Shown here: positions 48,477 through 58,099 of the stretch, one piece after another
How the letters are laid out: each line of letters starts with the position of its first letter
How positions within the stretch are numbered: the first letter of the stretch is position 1
Source: Megaera_A sp965233855
Lineage (GTDB): Bacteria > Pseudomonadota > Alphaproteobacteria > Rickettsiales > Rickettsiaceae
DNA length: 64,000 bases
Assembly (NCBI GenBank): GCA_965233855.1
Contig: OZ247586.1
Coordinates: 1,302,001-1,366,000 of the forward strand
Reading direction: 5' to 3'
The notes under the pieces: model-generated
Databases searched by the model: none
Seen by the model: only the letters and a program-made list of their open reading frames with translations
What the model was told of the DNA's origin: nothing
Position numbers and translations under genes: made by a program

Positions 48477-49068
48477 TATTATTTCTCCATTCTTTTAAAT
48501 ATTTAAAAATAGTTGCTCTGCCCATTTTGAGTGATGATGCGATATGGTCTGCTGCATTTTTTTCTTTGAAAGCGTTTTGTTTATATAGTTTGAGAATAAA
48601 TTTTTTCTTCATTTTTGAAGTCAGTTCTTCAAGTGTTAATTGTTGCGTTTTAAGTTCTTCTATTATCCAATTATCTATTTTTTCTTTATAATCATTTTGA
48701 AATAGTATTGTTGGCTTTGAATTAGTTTTAACGTTTAAAAAGTTATCGGATATAGATTGCATCTGGGTAAATATAGAAATATCACAATTTATACAGATTA
48801 ATTCTTTAACTACTGAACCTTCATATATGGGTATAGAAATTGATCTTAGCTCCTTCTCATTGATCGTAATATAATTATAGACTAAGTTATCTATATTTCT
48901 GTAATCTGCAGTTTGCTCTAGATAAGAAGTGTCACCAATAATACGTTTTGTTAAAGTGCCTTTTTTATAGATTATTTTATTGCTTTCAATGCTATGGATG
49001 ACAATCTCTATAAGTGAAGGTAGAAGGTTGTGAACCCCTTCCAATAGTGCAATTATTTCTTTATTCAT
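48466..49068 (-). CDS. YheO/DauR-like PAS-HTH transcriptional regulator
   Basis: A 200-residue regulator. The N-terminal YheO-type PAS region (LLPSLIEIVIHSIESNKIIY ... ELRSISIPIY) is followed by a C-terminal HTH of the HTH_22 type (KNAADHIASSLKMGRATIFK). Relatives such as DauR sense amino acids and control their catabolism. The adjacent aminotransferase overlaps its stop codon, and a perfect inverted repeat at 49115-49147 overlaps its likely promoter, so autoregulation is likely by inference. Confidence 0.78.
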   Translation of the reverse strand: MNKEIIALLEGVHNLLPSLIEIVIHSIESNKIIYKKGTLTKRIIGDTSYLEQTADYRNIDNLVYNYITINEKELRSISIPIYEGSVVKELICINCDISIFTQMQSISDNFLNVKTNSKPTILFQNDYKEKIDNWIIEELKTQQLTLEELTSKMKKKFILKLYKQNAFKEKNAADHIASSLKMGRATIFKYLKEWRNNNDK

Positions 49069-49114
49069 TATGATATTTTTTTACTTGTCTGAATTTAATT
49101 CATATAGATTTTTT

Positions 49115-49147
49115 AGTATATGTCAAGTAAGTATATTGACATATACT
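49115..49147. promoter_or_regulatory. 12-bp inverted-repeat operator over the regulator promoter
   Basis: AGTATATGTCAA (49115-49126) and TTGACATATACT (49136-49147) are perfect inverted repeats with a 9-base spacer. The dyad contains TTGACA on both strands; on the minus strand TTGACA is followed after 16 bases by TATGAA. It sits 46 bases before the regulator start (49068), between divergent genes, as an autoregulatory site would. Confidence 0.6.
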
Positions 49148-49272
49148 GATATATTTGCTAACGTTTGATCATCTTAATTAGTTTAGTAAAAGTCATGAAT
49201 AATAATCTTTAAGCCTGCTCCACTTTGAATTTGGAGCGTTAAAAATTTCCAAATTTGCTTAAAAATTATTTT

Positions 49273-50666
49273 ATGATAATACTAAAAATACGAGAGTTAT
49301 CTCTTCAGTTCGCTTCAAATATTTGTTTTGAGAATTTCACTACTCAAATAATGCAAGGTCAAAAAATTGCTATTATTGGCAATAATGGTTCTGGTAAAAG
49401 AAGTTTATTGAAATTATTAAGATGTGAAGTTGATCTAATTTCTAATCAAATAAAGTTTAAATCTAATTTAAGTGTTGGATATGTTGATCAGATAATAGAA
49501 AAACATGAGAATTTGAGTGGGGGTGAGCGGTTTAATAAAGAATTCTTTCAGAAAATTGAATCAAATCCAGATTTATTATTGCTTGATGAGCCAACTAATC
49601 ACCTAGATATTCATAATAAAGAATCATTGATTTCTATAGTAAATGCGCTACCTTGTGCGGTCATTTTTGCCACTCACGATAAAGAGTTAATAGATCGGTG
49701 TGCTGAAATAATATGGCATATTGATAATGGTATTGTTCATCAATTTAGAGGCAATTATGAAGAGTATATTAGGCAGCACGAAAATAATAAAGCTAAGCTC
49801 AAACAACAATTATGCAAGCTGAGTAGAGATAAGTTTACTGTGCATAATAAATTGATGAAAGAGCAAGAGCGCGCTAAAAAAAGTAGGCAATATGGACAAA
49901 ATAAATATAAAGGAGATAAGCTTAATTTAAGTGCAAAAAAAAGAAAAGGTGAGACTACGACTGGAAATCGAAAATCAGATATATCTCACTATAGGAATGA
50001 ACTAGTAGAGAAATTGGATTCTATTTATAGACCTAAAAAAATTATTCCTAAATTTGCTTTTAATCAAATAAAGATTCGTAAAGAAAGAAATTTATTAGAA
50101 ATTAGGCATGGTTCAATTGGTTATCATGATATTATTTTAAATAATATATCTATACAATTGGAATCAGGTCAAAGGCTCGCAATACAAGGTAGAAATGGCT
50201 CAGGTAAGACAACGTTAATAAAAGCAATCATGTCGGATGATCAAGTCGCAATTGCTGGAGAATGGATTGTTCCTCAGAGTCAAGATATAGGGTATTTGGA
50301 TCAGTTTTATAGGTCTTTTAAGACGAACACTCCATTTGATGAAATAAAACTCAATATGCCTAATGCTAATGATGCTGAAATACGCAAGCATTTAAACTAT
50401 TATTTATTCAGCTCGAATGAAGAGGTTTATACAGATATACAGACTTTATCGGTGGTGAGCGCGCAAGATTAAGTGTGGCTGTGATAGCATCTAGGCCATT
50501 CAGATTGTTGATTCTTGATGAACCAACCAATAATATTGATATGGAGACAACGAATCATTTGATCGATGTACTAAATAAATATACTGGAAGTTTGCTGGTT
50601 ATTTCGCATGACAATAATTTCCTGCATCGAATATTCGTGCAATCAGAGTATTTGTTGGATGTTTAG
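49273..50666 (+). pseudogene. ABC-F family ATPase, frameshifted in the second signature motif
   Basis: A two-NBD ABC-F protein (about 464 residues). NBD1: Walker A is GNNGSGKRSLLK, where the usual Ser/Thr after Lys is Arg; signature LSGGERF; Walker B LLLLDEPTNHLD. NBD2: Walker A GRNGSGKTTLIK and LLILDEPTNNID. The signature is broken: the read ends TLSVVSAQD-stop, but inserting one G in GGTGGTGAG (near 50451) restores LSGGERARLSVAVIA and the frame to 50666. It resembles translation/ribosome-protection ABC-F proteins. The ATG at 49273 is preferred over a TTG at 49255. Confidence 0.82.
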
Positions 50667-50673
50667 GTTATTC

Positions 50674-51314
50674 CTATTTGCTTGCGTGTACAGAGGATTT
50701 GCTGACTAAAGCTATTTCTTTTAGCTTGGTAACTAGAAGATTTATAGCGATACTATTATCCGCTCCATGAGGTATTATAATGTCTGCGAATTGTTTGCTA
50801 GGTGCTACAAATTTTTCATGCATCGGTTTGACGGTTGCAAGATATTGTTTTTGGATAGTGTCTATAGTTCTTCCTCTTTCTTCAATATCTCGTTTTATTC
50901 GTCTTAATAGACGTTCGTCATCTGCAACATCAACAAATATTTTGATGTCAATAAGGTCGCGAATTTCTGGTATGGCTAATAATAGGATGCCTTCTAGTAT
51001 TATTATATTTTTTGGTTGAATGGTATTTGTAACATTTGTTCTATTATGAGTGGTAAAATCATATGTAGGTGTTTTAATTATTTTGCCATTTTTTAGTTCC
51101 AATAAATGTTTTCTTAGTAGATCAAATTCTATGGAATCCGGGTGGTCGAAATTTGTTTTTTTTCTTTCTTTTTTTGCGATATGAGATAGATCTTTGTAGT
51201 AAGAGTCTTGGCTAATGATTACCACATCATTATTCAGATGCTCTTTTAATTTTTTTGCTATAGTTGTTTTACCAGCCCCAGTTCCACCTGTTATGCAGAT
51301 AATTGTTGAAGCAT
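50674..51314 (-). pseudogene. udk: Uridine kinase, start region frameshifted
   Basis: The body matches Udk: ISQDSYYKDLSHIAKKERKK, FDHPDSIEFDLL, ILEGILLLAIPEIRDLIDIK and RRIKRDIEERGRTI. The P-loop GGTGAGKTT lies upstream of the first ATG of the body frame, in the same frame, but has no start codon; the ATG at 51314 is one base out of frame. Inserting one base in the AAT run near 51301 gives MLQ-x-IICITGGTGAGKTT, a normal start. IS982 copy 4 begins 40 bases upstream and has probably separated it from its promoter. It could also initiate at a non-standard codon. Confidence 0.75.
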
Positions 51315-51353
51315 AAGAAATATTAATGTTAACAGTAAAAATTAGTATGTATA

Positions 51354-52321
51354 ACCCGAACTATGTATAAGAAAAGGACTGCATAGCTAGTGATATTGGG
51401 GTATTCTGTATTTTTGCAATCTAAAAAAGGTACCCCAATGAATATAGATTACGATAGTTTGTTCTGCTTTGTCGATGATTTTTGTAAAGGATTTGAAAAT
51501 TGGTACAAAAAGACACTCATTACCAGTGGTATTAGAAAGCGTAATAAACCATGTAAAATGAGCTTGTCAGAAATAATAACTATCCTGATAGCTTTCCATC
51601 AATCTGGAATGTCATGCTTTAAATATTTTTACCTAGAACTTATGAGGAATCACAGAAACTTATTCAGCTACTTAGTACATTACGATCGCTTTACAGCACT
51701 AATAAAACTTGCTTTCCCTGCTGTGGTTTGCATGCTTAAAAGCCTTGAAGGTAAGGTAACAGAATATATGTTTATAGATGCAACGCCTATGGCTGTTTGT
51801 CATAATCTTCGAGAAAAAAGACATAAAGTTTTTAAAGGATTAGCTAAAAAAGGCAAGACTTCTACTGGTTGGTTTTTTGGCTTTAAGTTGCACTTTATTC
51901 TCAATACATTCGGAGAAATTGTAAGTATGACTATTACTGGTGGCAACGTTAATGATCGTTCTCCAGTTATGGAAATGGTGAAAGGTATTACTGGTAAACT
52001 TATTGGTGATAAAGGGTATATATCCAAAAAACTATCCGCTGAATTATTTGAACAAAAAGTGACTTTGATTACTAAAATCAAAAAGAATATGAAAAATATT
52101 TTAATGGATACTACAGATAAAATGATGTTGATGCGTCGTAGTTTTATTGAGACTATATTCTCCTCTATGAAGTCATTGAATACTTTGATTCATAGTAGGC
52201 ACAGATCACCTATCAACGCTTTTTCTCACTTATTTGCTGGACTCATAAATTACCAAATTAGAACTGATAAACCATCTCTAGATCAAATGGTAAAATTAGA
52301 TTCTTATGCATAGTTGGGGTT
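51354..52321 (+). mobile_element. IS982-family insertion sequence, copy 4
   Basis: 968 bp, flanked by a perfect 7-bp target duplication ATGTATA (51347-51353 and 52322-52328), so it is a simple insertion, close upstream of udk. Confidence 0.95.
51438..52313 (+). CDS. IS982-family transposase, copy 4
   Basis: Intact 291-residue transposase, protein-identical to the other copies. Confidence 0.95.
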   Translation: MNIDYDSLFCFVDDFCKGFENWYKKTLITSGIRKRNKPCKMSLSEIITILIAFHQSGMSCFKYFYLELMRNHRNLFSYLVHYDRFTALIKLAFPAVVCMLKSLEGKVTEYMFIDATPMAVCHNLREKRHKVFKGLAKKGKTSTGWFFGFKLHFILNTFGEIVSMTITGGNVNDRSPVMEMVKGITGKLIGDKGYISKKLSAELFEQKVTLITKIKKNMKNILMDTTDKMMLMRRSFIETIFSSMKSLNTLIHSRHRSPINAFSHLFAGLINYQIRTDKPSLDQMVKLDSYA

Positions 52322-52565
52322 ATGTATAATATCTTAATAAGAATATTCATTTCAATAATTTAATTTATTACTTTTGATAAAGAAATGTGGAGCATAATTT
52401 TTTAGAATTTATAAGTCAATTTAAAAGTTGAAATTGTTAGTTTAAGTAATATTTAATAATTTAATTGGAAAATGTAAAACTAATTAATTATACAAGGCTA
52501 GGGTTTGACTTTTTGTCCTAATGCTTTTATTTTTAAACTAAATTATATGCTCAAAAGGCTTATTT

Positions 52566-53510
52566 ATGGCTGAGATAATCAGACCAGAACCATCTGTAAA
52601 AGCTATAATTATTGGACAGGCTTCTTTGTTGATTTGGGCGTTGTCAGCTAGTGGTGCGGTAGCGCTTAGTGCCTTGCCTGCATTTTAGATATTATCTGGA
52701 ATTTTTCTCAGCGGCTTTTTGTCTTCGTCAATAATGAATACTGCGCGTAAAAATTGGAAATCTGTTCTGACTCGTCCAAAACATTTAGTATTTGCTGGGA
52801 TTTTTGGAATTGTGGGTAATGATATTTTTTATATATTATCATTTAAATATGCTCCAGCTGTTCAGGTTGATTTGATAGTATGCTTATGGCCAATGATGGT
52901 ATTGATTCTAGCATCATTAATATTATCTGAAGATACTAGGATTAATCATATATTTGCATGTATTTTAGCATTCTCTGGTGTTTATTTCTTAGTTAGCTCT
53001 GTCGGTGAAGAAGGAGGATTTAACGAACAATACTGGGTTGGTTATTTTTTTGCTTTTATGTCAGCAATTCTTTGGGCTATTTATATAGTTATTTCTAGAA
53101 AATATATTAGATCTACACCAGAACTATTTGCAGTATATTGTTTTGTTGGGGCGGTGTTTTCTGTGCTTATGCATGTGCTATTTGAAGAAACAATAATACC
53201 CTCATTAGATCAGTGGGTTATATTGGTTGTTATGGGCATAACTACTCATAGCCTTGCTTATTATGGATGGGATTATGCGATAAAAAAGGGGCATTTTAAA
53301 TTGCTTAATATACTTCCTTATGGTGATCCAATATTATCAGTTCTTGCGCTTATTGTATTTGGCTTAGCGGAACTTACAGAAGAGGTTTTGGTTGCCACAT
53401 TAATGGTGTTTGCGGCTGGAGTAATTGGTGGTAAGAAGTTTAGAAAAACTGATGCAGCTAAGAAACGAGTTAGTTTCGAAGCTTTAGCGAAGCTAAGCTC
53501 ATCTGAATAA
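52566..53510 (+). pseudogene. EamA/DMT-family transporter with in-frame TAG
   Basis: The full frame reads MAEIIRPEPSVKAIIIGQAS and the first membrane segment, then a TAG at 52686-52688 in ...LSALPAF-stop-ILSGIFLS, and continues without shift to a standard EamA protein (VFAGIFGIVGNDIFYILSFK ... GWDYAIKKGHFKLLNILPYG) of 314 codons in all. As written only the part from 52719 on would be translated, lacking the first membrane segment. TAG is an ordinary stop elsewhere in this window, so this is most likely a nonsense mutation. Confidence 0.72.
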
Positions 53511-53525
53511 TTAAAGGGTTTTATT

Positions 53526-54113
53526 ATGGAAAAAATATTTATTGATTTACCTGAAACAATAGAGACTGAACGTCTATTATTGCAGATGCCAAAAGCAGGG
53601 TTTGGTTTGAAGTTGCATAAAGCAATTATAGATGGCTATCCAGATTATATAAAATGGTTAAATTGGTCTAAGACAATTCCTACAATTGAAATGATTGAAG
53701 AGGAGTGTCGTAGGCATCATGCTGATTTTATTTTAAGAGAATTTATCAGATATCTTATAATTGAGAAAGATACGCAGCGTATTGTTGGTAGATGCGCTTT
53801 TCCTTCTTTTCAGGCTAATTGGTCAATTCCTCAGTTTGGTATTTCCTATTTTATTACTCAAAATTGTAGAAAGAATGGATACGCGTCTGAAGCAAGTCAG
53901 GCAATGGTAGAGCTGGCATTTGATGTGCTTAGCGCTAAGAAAGTAGAAATCTTTTGTGATTCTGAAAACGTGGCATCTACGATGATTCCTAAAAAATTAG
54001 GTTTTGCGTTGGAATACGTAACCAAGGGAGGGTGGCCTAGGCATGATGGAACATTAGCTAATTTACAATGTTATGCGTTATTTTCTAAAAATGACCTTAT
54101 TAAGCAATTATGA
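53526..54113 (+). CDS. GNAT-family N-acetyltransferase (RimJ/RimL type)
   Basis: A 195-residue acetyltransferase. It starts with ETERLLLQMPKAG, the RimJ/L-type opening, and has GISYFITQNCRKNGYASEAS, where Q/R-x-x-G-x-G/A binds acetyl-CoA (here CRKNGYAS), plus SENVASTMIPKKLGFALEYV with the conserved N-x-x-S. It follows the EamA gene by 15 bases and may be co-transcribed. The substrate is unknown. Confidence 0.82.
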   Translation: MEKIFIDLPETIETERLLLQMPKAGFGLKLHKAIIDGYPDYIKWLNWSKTIPTIEMIEEECRRHHADFILREFIRYLIIEKDTQRIVGRCAFPSFQANWSIPQFGISYFITQNCRKNGYASEASQAMVELAFDVLSAKKVEIFCDSENVASTMIPKKLGFALEYVTKGGWPRHDGTLANLQCYALFSKNDLIKQL

Positions 54114-54139
54114 AAGGTTCTTGCAGAGTTGTTTTTTAT

Positions 54140-55042
54140 TTAGCAATTAGCCAATTTCATTTGACCATCTCTTGTCATTTTTTCAAGGACATAATCTTGA
54201 ATTTTTTCAAAAGCTCTGTTCTCAATTTGACGAACTCTTTCTTTCGAAATGTTATATTTATTGCTTAATGTATCTAGTGTCGAAGGAGAGTCGTTCAGTT
54301 TTCTTGCTGTAAGTATTTTAATCTCACGTTCATTTAAAACTTGCATTGCATCTGCCAGAATTTCTTTCTGCTTGCTAAGGATTTGGCTTTTTTCAAGGGT
54401 TATCTCCTGGGATGGTTTTACTTCAGGGATTAATTCTATCATTTCACCTGAGCTGTCATCATCTTGGTCTATCGTGCGGTTTAAGGATATATCCTGACCC
54501 GATAGTCTTTGATTCATTTCCCCAACTTCTTTTACACTAACGCCGAGTTCTTTGGCAATGGTTTCGTAATCACCTTCATTAACAGGTCTTGCATTGGAAG
54601 TTGTGATTTTATTTTTCATTTTTCTTAGGCTGAAGAATAATTTCTTTTGCGCAGAAGTTGTTCCAATTTTAACTAGCGACCAGGATTTTAGTACATATTC
54701 TTGAATAGATGCTTTAATCCACCACATTGCATATGTAGATAGTCTAAAACCTAGTTCAGGGTCGTATTTTTTTACTGCCTGCATTAAGCCAAGATTTCCT
54801 TCAGATACTAATTCAGTAACAGGTAATCCATAATTTTTATATTTCATCGCTATTTTTGCCACAAGCTTTAAATGGCTTGTTACAAGCTTATGAGCCGCGT
54901 CAAGATCATGTTCCTCAAGATATGCCTTAGATAGCATAAATTCTTCTTCTTTTGTAAGTGAAGGGATGTTGTTGATTTCTTGCAAATACTTGCTAAAACC
55001 CGAACCAGTTGAGACAACAGGTGTGTTTATTATGTCTGACAT
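54140..55042 (-). CDS. rpoH: RNA polymerase heat-shock sigma factor RpoH
   Basis: A 300-residue sigma-32. Region 2 has LVTSHLKLVAKIAMKYKNYG and LRLSTYAMWWIKASIQEYVL (the -10 recognition helix); the RpoH box is QKKLFFSLRKMKNK; region 4 is LSNKYNISKERVRQIENRAF. A strong GGAGGGATCCCTT ribosome site precedes the ATG. Role: heat-shock promoter recognition; alphaproteobacterial RpoH is typical of Rickettsiales. It converges with the GNAT gene. Confidence 0.95.
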   Translation of the reverse strand: MSDIINTPVVSTGSGFSKYLQEINNIPSLTKEEEFMLSKAYLEEHDLDAAHKLVTSHLKLVAKIAMKYKNYGLPVTELVSEGNLGLMQAVKKYDPELGFRLSTYAMWWIKASIQEYVLKSWSLVKIGTTSAQKKLFFSLRKMKNKITTSNARPVNEGDYETIAKELGVSVKEVGEMNQRLSGQDISLNRTIDQDDDSSGEMIELIPEVKPSQEITLEKSQILSKQKEILADAMQVLNEREIKILTARKLNDSPSTLDTLSNKYNISKERVRQIENRAFEKIQDYVLEKMTRDGQMKLANC

Positions 55043-55113
55043 AAGGGATCCCTCCTTTTATTTGCTTAGTATTATAGCATAAAGTTACAAAAATATTAAG
55101 CAAAAATATTTAT

Positions 55114-55602
55114 TTAATCTAGTTTAATTTTCTCAAAACTTATTTCTACTATTTCGAATGCCTTCCCACCTTTAGGGGTTGTTACTTCTACGATATCGCC
55201 TTTGGCTTTACCAATAAGTGCTTTTGCAAGTGGGGATTTAGTAGAAATTCTGCGTTTTGTGATATCTGCTTCATACTCACCGACAATATGGTATATACTT
55301 TCTTCCTCAGTGTCATCATCGATCAATTTTACTGTCGCACCAAATTTCACGCTGTCAGCAGAAAGCTTTGATGTATCTATTATTTCTGCTCTAGAGAATT
55401 TATCTTCTAGATCTAAAATTCTACCTTCTATAAAGCTTTGTTTCTCTCTTGCGGCATGATATTCGGCGTTTTCAGATAGATCACCAAATTCTCTTGCTGT
55501 TGCAATGGCTTCAATGATAGCTGGTCTTTCAATATGCTTTAGTTGTTTTATTTCTTTTTCCAACTTATCGTAGCCTTGTTGGGTTATTGGGAATTTATCC
55601 AT
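55114..55602 (-). CDS. greA: Transcription elongation factor GreA
   Basis: A 162-residue GreA. The N-terminal coiled coil has ATAREFGDLSENAEYHAARE with the acidic tip (D-L-S-E-N-A-E) that enters the polymerase channel, and the C-terminal FKBP-like domain has RISTKSPLAKALIGKAKGDI. Role: rescues stalled RNA polymerase by stimulating transcript cleavage. Adjacent to the dnaG-rpoD block, as in Rickettsia. Confidence 0.95.
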   Translation of the reverse strand: MDKFPITQQGYDKLEKEIKQLKHIERPAIIEAIATAREFGDLSENAEYHAAREKQSFIEGRILDLEDKFSRAEIIDTSKLSADSVKFGATVKLIDDDTEEESIYHIVGEYEADITKRRISTKSPLAKALIGKAKGDIVEVTTPKGGKAFEIVEISFEKIKLD

Positions 55603-55683
55603 AGTTATTATGTCTTGTTTAAATTAAGTTTTGAAAGTATATTTATACAGGTATAATTTGTCAAACTTAGCTGCAAAAAGCCT

Positions 55684-56295
55684 ATGTCTAGTGAAACACT
55701 AAATTTTGAAATTCAACGTAAAATCTTTCATCTTTGTAGTCTTCTATTTCCTATAGTATATATCTTTGTTTCTAAAATTACTATGGGTATTGCTTTAACA
55801 ATTATTGCTGGTATTACCCTCTATCTAGATATATCTAGGCATTACAATACAAAAATTAAAGGGTTTATCGATAATTTTCTTGGAAGATTTCTTCGTTTTG
55901 AGGAAAAAAGTGGTGAATTTACCTTAAGCGGTGCTAGTTATATGGCTTTTGGTTTTTTAATTACGTGTTTATTATTTTCAAAGGGATTGGCTATTACGGC
56001 GTGGTTGGTTTTAATAGTATCAGATTGTTTTGCAGCTATTGTTGGTATGAAATTTGGTTCTCCTTTGTTTAATGGAAAGTCATACATGGGTGCGGCTGCA
56101 TTCTTTTTGTCAGCAATGTTAATAAGTATTTTATCGTATTATATTGTTGGATTTAGCACTAGTTTTTTTATAATAATAATTAGTTGCTTGCTTTGTACTG
56201 TAGTAGAATTTTTTTCTGATCAAATTAATGTGAATGATAATTTATCTATTCCATTAACTTATGCATTATCTACTTTTATCTTGAGTTTAATTTAA
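55684..56295 (+). CDS. Dolichol kinase/phosphatidate cytidylyltransferase-like membrane protein
   Basis: A 203-residue protein with six or seven membrane segments, the N-terminal motif FEIQRKIFHLCSLLFPIVY and the loop SDCFAAIVGMKFGSPLFNGK (D-x-x-A-A-x-x-G). Both are hallmarks of the SEC59/DGK1/VTE5 polyprenol- and phytol-kinase family. Bacterial members are poorly studied; a lipid or polyprenol kinase role is inferred. It is 6 bases upstream of dnaG and likely co-transcribed. Confidence 0.78.
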   Translation: MSSETLNFEIQRKIFHLCSLLFPIVYIFVSKITMGIALTIIAGITLYLDISRHYNTKIKGFIDNFLGRFLRFEEKSGEFTLSGASYMAFGFLITCLLFSKGLAITAWLVLIVSDCFAAIVGMKFGSPLFNGKSYMGAAAFFLSAMLISILSYYIVGFSTSFFIIIISCLLCTVVEFFSDQINVNDNLSIPLTYALSTFILSLI

Positions 56296-56301
56296 TACTT
56301 T

Positions 56302-58074
56302 ATGAGAATTCCATTAGAGTTTTATAATCATCTAAGAAATTCAGTAAGGGTTTCAGATATTGTAAGGCAGCGTTTAGTTCTTACGCGAAAAGGAAATGAA
56401 TATTCAGGCATTTGCCCATTCCATGATGAAAAAACACCATCATTTACCGTTAATGATGCGAAAAGATTTTATCATTGTTTTGGCTGCAGTGCGCACGGGG
56501 ATGTTATTAGATTTGTTTCGGAAATAAGTGGTATTAGTTATAAGGACGCTGCGATTAAGATTGCTAATGATAATGGAATTGAGCTTCCAAAGATGTCAGC
56601 AGCAGCAGAACAAAGATATGAAGAAGCAGACCAGATTTATAATATACTTGAGCTTGCTTCAGGGTTTTTTAAAAATAATTTAGATCAATCTTCAATAGAA
56701 TATTTAAGTAAAAGAGGTGTCGATACTAGCACGATAGAGAGTTTTTCTATTGGTTTTGCACCTGGAGGAGGAGCGCTTGAAAAATTTTTTAAACAAAAAT
56801 CTATACCATTAAAGGATTTGCTAAAGTCAGGATTATTTGGGAAAAAAGAAGATGGAAGAATATATGAAGTTTTCAATAAACGCATAATGTTTCCAATAAG
56901 GAATATTTACAATAAAATAGTTGGATTTGGTGGTAGAGCTGTTGGCGATGCTATGCCTAAATATATTAACTCTCCAGAAACTATGGTTTTTAAGAAATCT
57001 GAAGTTATGTATGGAGAAAATATTGCTACTGGTCAATCATATAAAGATAATTATTCTATTGTCGTTGAAGGTTATATGGATGTAATTGCTTTGCATCAGG
57101 CTGGATTTAAACAAGCTGTAGCAAGTTTGGGCACTTCCGTTACTGAAAAACATATACAAAAATTATGGCGCTCTGCCGATGAAATAATTGCTTGTTTAGA
57201 TGGTGATAATGCGGGTATTCGAGCAAGCGCTAGATTGATTAATATGTCTTTATCACAAATATCTGCAGATAAGTTAATTTCATTTGTTGAAATGCCTCAG
57301 GGGGTTGATCCAGACGATTTAATAAAAGATAAGGGGTCTAAGGCATTTAGGTCTCTTTTAGATAAGCGTCTTGGCTTATCTGAGATGATTTGGAAAACGG
57401 AATTTAAAGGGAGGAAATTTAAGAATGCTGAAGATAAATCTAGATTAGAAAAAACACTTGATGAGTATTCGATTCAAATTCAAGACTCGTCTTTAAAGGT
57501 AAATTTTAAAAGCTATTTTAAGGATATGATTTGGAATTCTTTGGTTCGTAAGAAAAGTAAAAAGGAATCAAATGCTAAAAATAGCGACGAATTATTTGCT
57601 GCAAAAAAATATTCAGAGATTGAATATATGGAAAATGCTATTTGTTCTTTTTTATTAAAATTCCCAAGTTTAGTATGTGATTTAGATAATGATATTAATT
57701 TTCAAGATGCTCATTTAGAAGATTTTAAGAATTGGATGATTGATATTGTAAATGATAATGATAACTTAGACGGTGGCTTGATTGCAGATAAAGTAAAAAA
57801 TACTAGATTTTATGATAGTTTTTTAGTATTATCTTCCTCTGATATTTTGTTTCCCGATTATGCTTTTCTAAATGATGATAGTATAGATCGTGAGCAAGTT
57901 TTTGAATGGTTATGTAAACAACATTACTTGTTACTCTTAAAAAATGAGTACATGGAAGTATTAAAAAGTAGTGCTTATGAAGAACAATCCAAAACAATGT
58001 CATATATCGAAGAGATTAGGCGAATTACAAAAGAACTTAATCAGTTAAGCGATAATTTTATAAATAATCAATAA
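56302..58074 (+). CDS. dnaG: DNA primase DnaG
   Basis: A 590-residue primase. The zinc finger CPFHDEKTPSF...HCFGCSAHGDV (residues ~39-66) precedes the TOPRIM core with VVEGYMDVIAL and CLDGDNAGIRA and a variable C-terminal helicase-binding region. Role: RNA primer synthesis with DnaB. It is followed by rpoD after 25 bases, the classic primase-sigma pairing of the macromolecular-synthesis operon; rpsU is absent, as in other alphaproteobacteria. Confidence 0.96.
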   Translation: MRIPLEFYNHLRNSVRVSDIVRQRLVLTRKGNEYSGICPFHDEKTPSFTVNDAKRFYHCFGCSAHGDVIRFVSEISGISYKDAAIKIANDNGIELPKMSAAAEQRYEEADQIYNILELASGFFKNNLDQSSIEYLSKRGVDTSTIESFSIGFAPGGGALEKFFKQKSIPLKDLLKSGLFGKKEDGRIYEVFNKRIMFPIRNIYNKIVGFGGRAVGDAMPKYINSPETMVFKKSEVMYGENIATGQSYKDNYSIVVEGYMDVIALHQAGFKQAVASLGTSVTEKHIQKLWRSADEIIACLDGDNAGIRASARLINMSLSQISADKLISFVEMPQGVDPDDLIKDKGSKAFRSLLDKRLGLSEMIWKTEFKGRKFKNAEDKSRLEKTLDEYSIQIQDSSLKVNFKSYFKDMIWNSLVRKKSKKESNAKNSDELFAAKKYSEIEYMENAICSFLLKFPSLVCDLDNDINFQDAHLEDFKNWMIDIVNDNDNLDGGLIADKVKNTRFYDSFLVLSSSDILFPDYAFLNDDSIDREQVFEWLCKQHYLLLLKNEYMEVLKSSAYEEQSKTMSYIEEIRRITKELNQLSDNFINNQ

Positions 58075-58099
58075 TTTTTGATTCAGTAAGCACAGGTTT

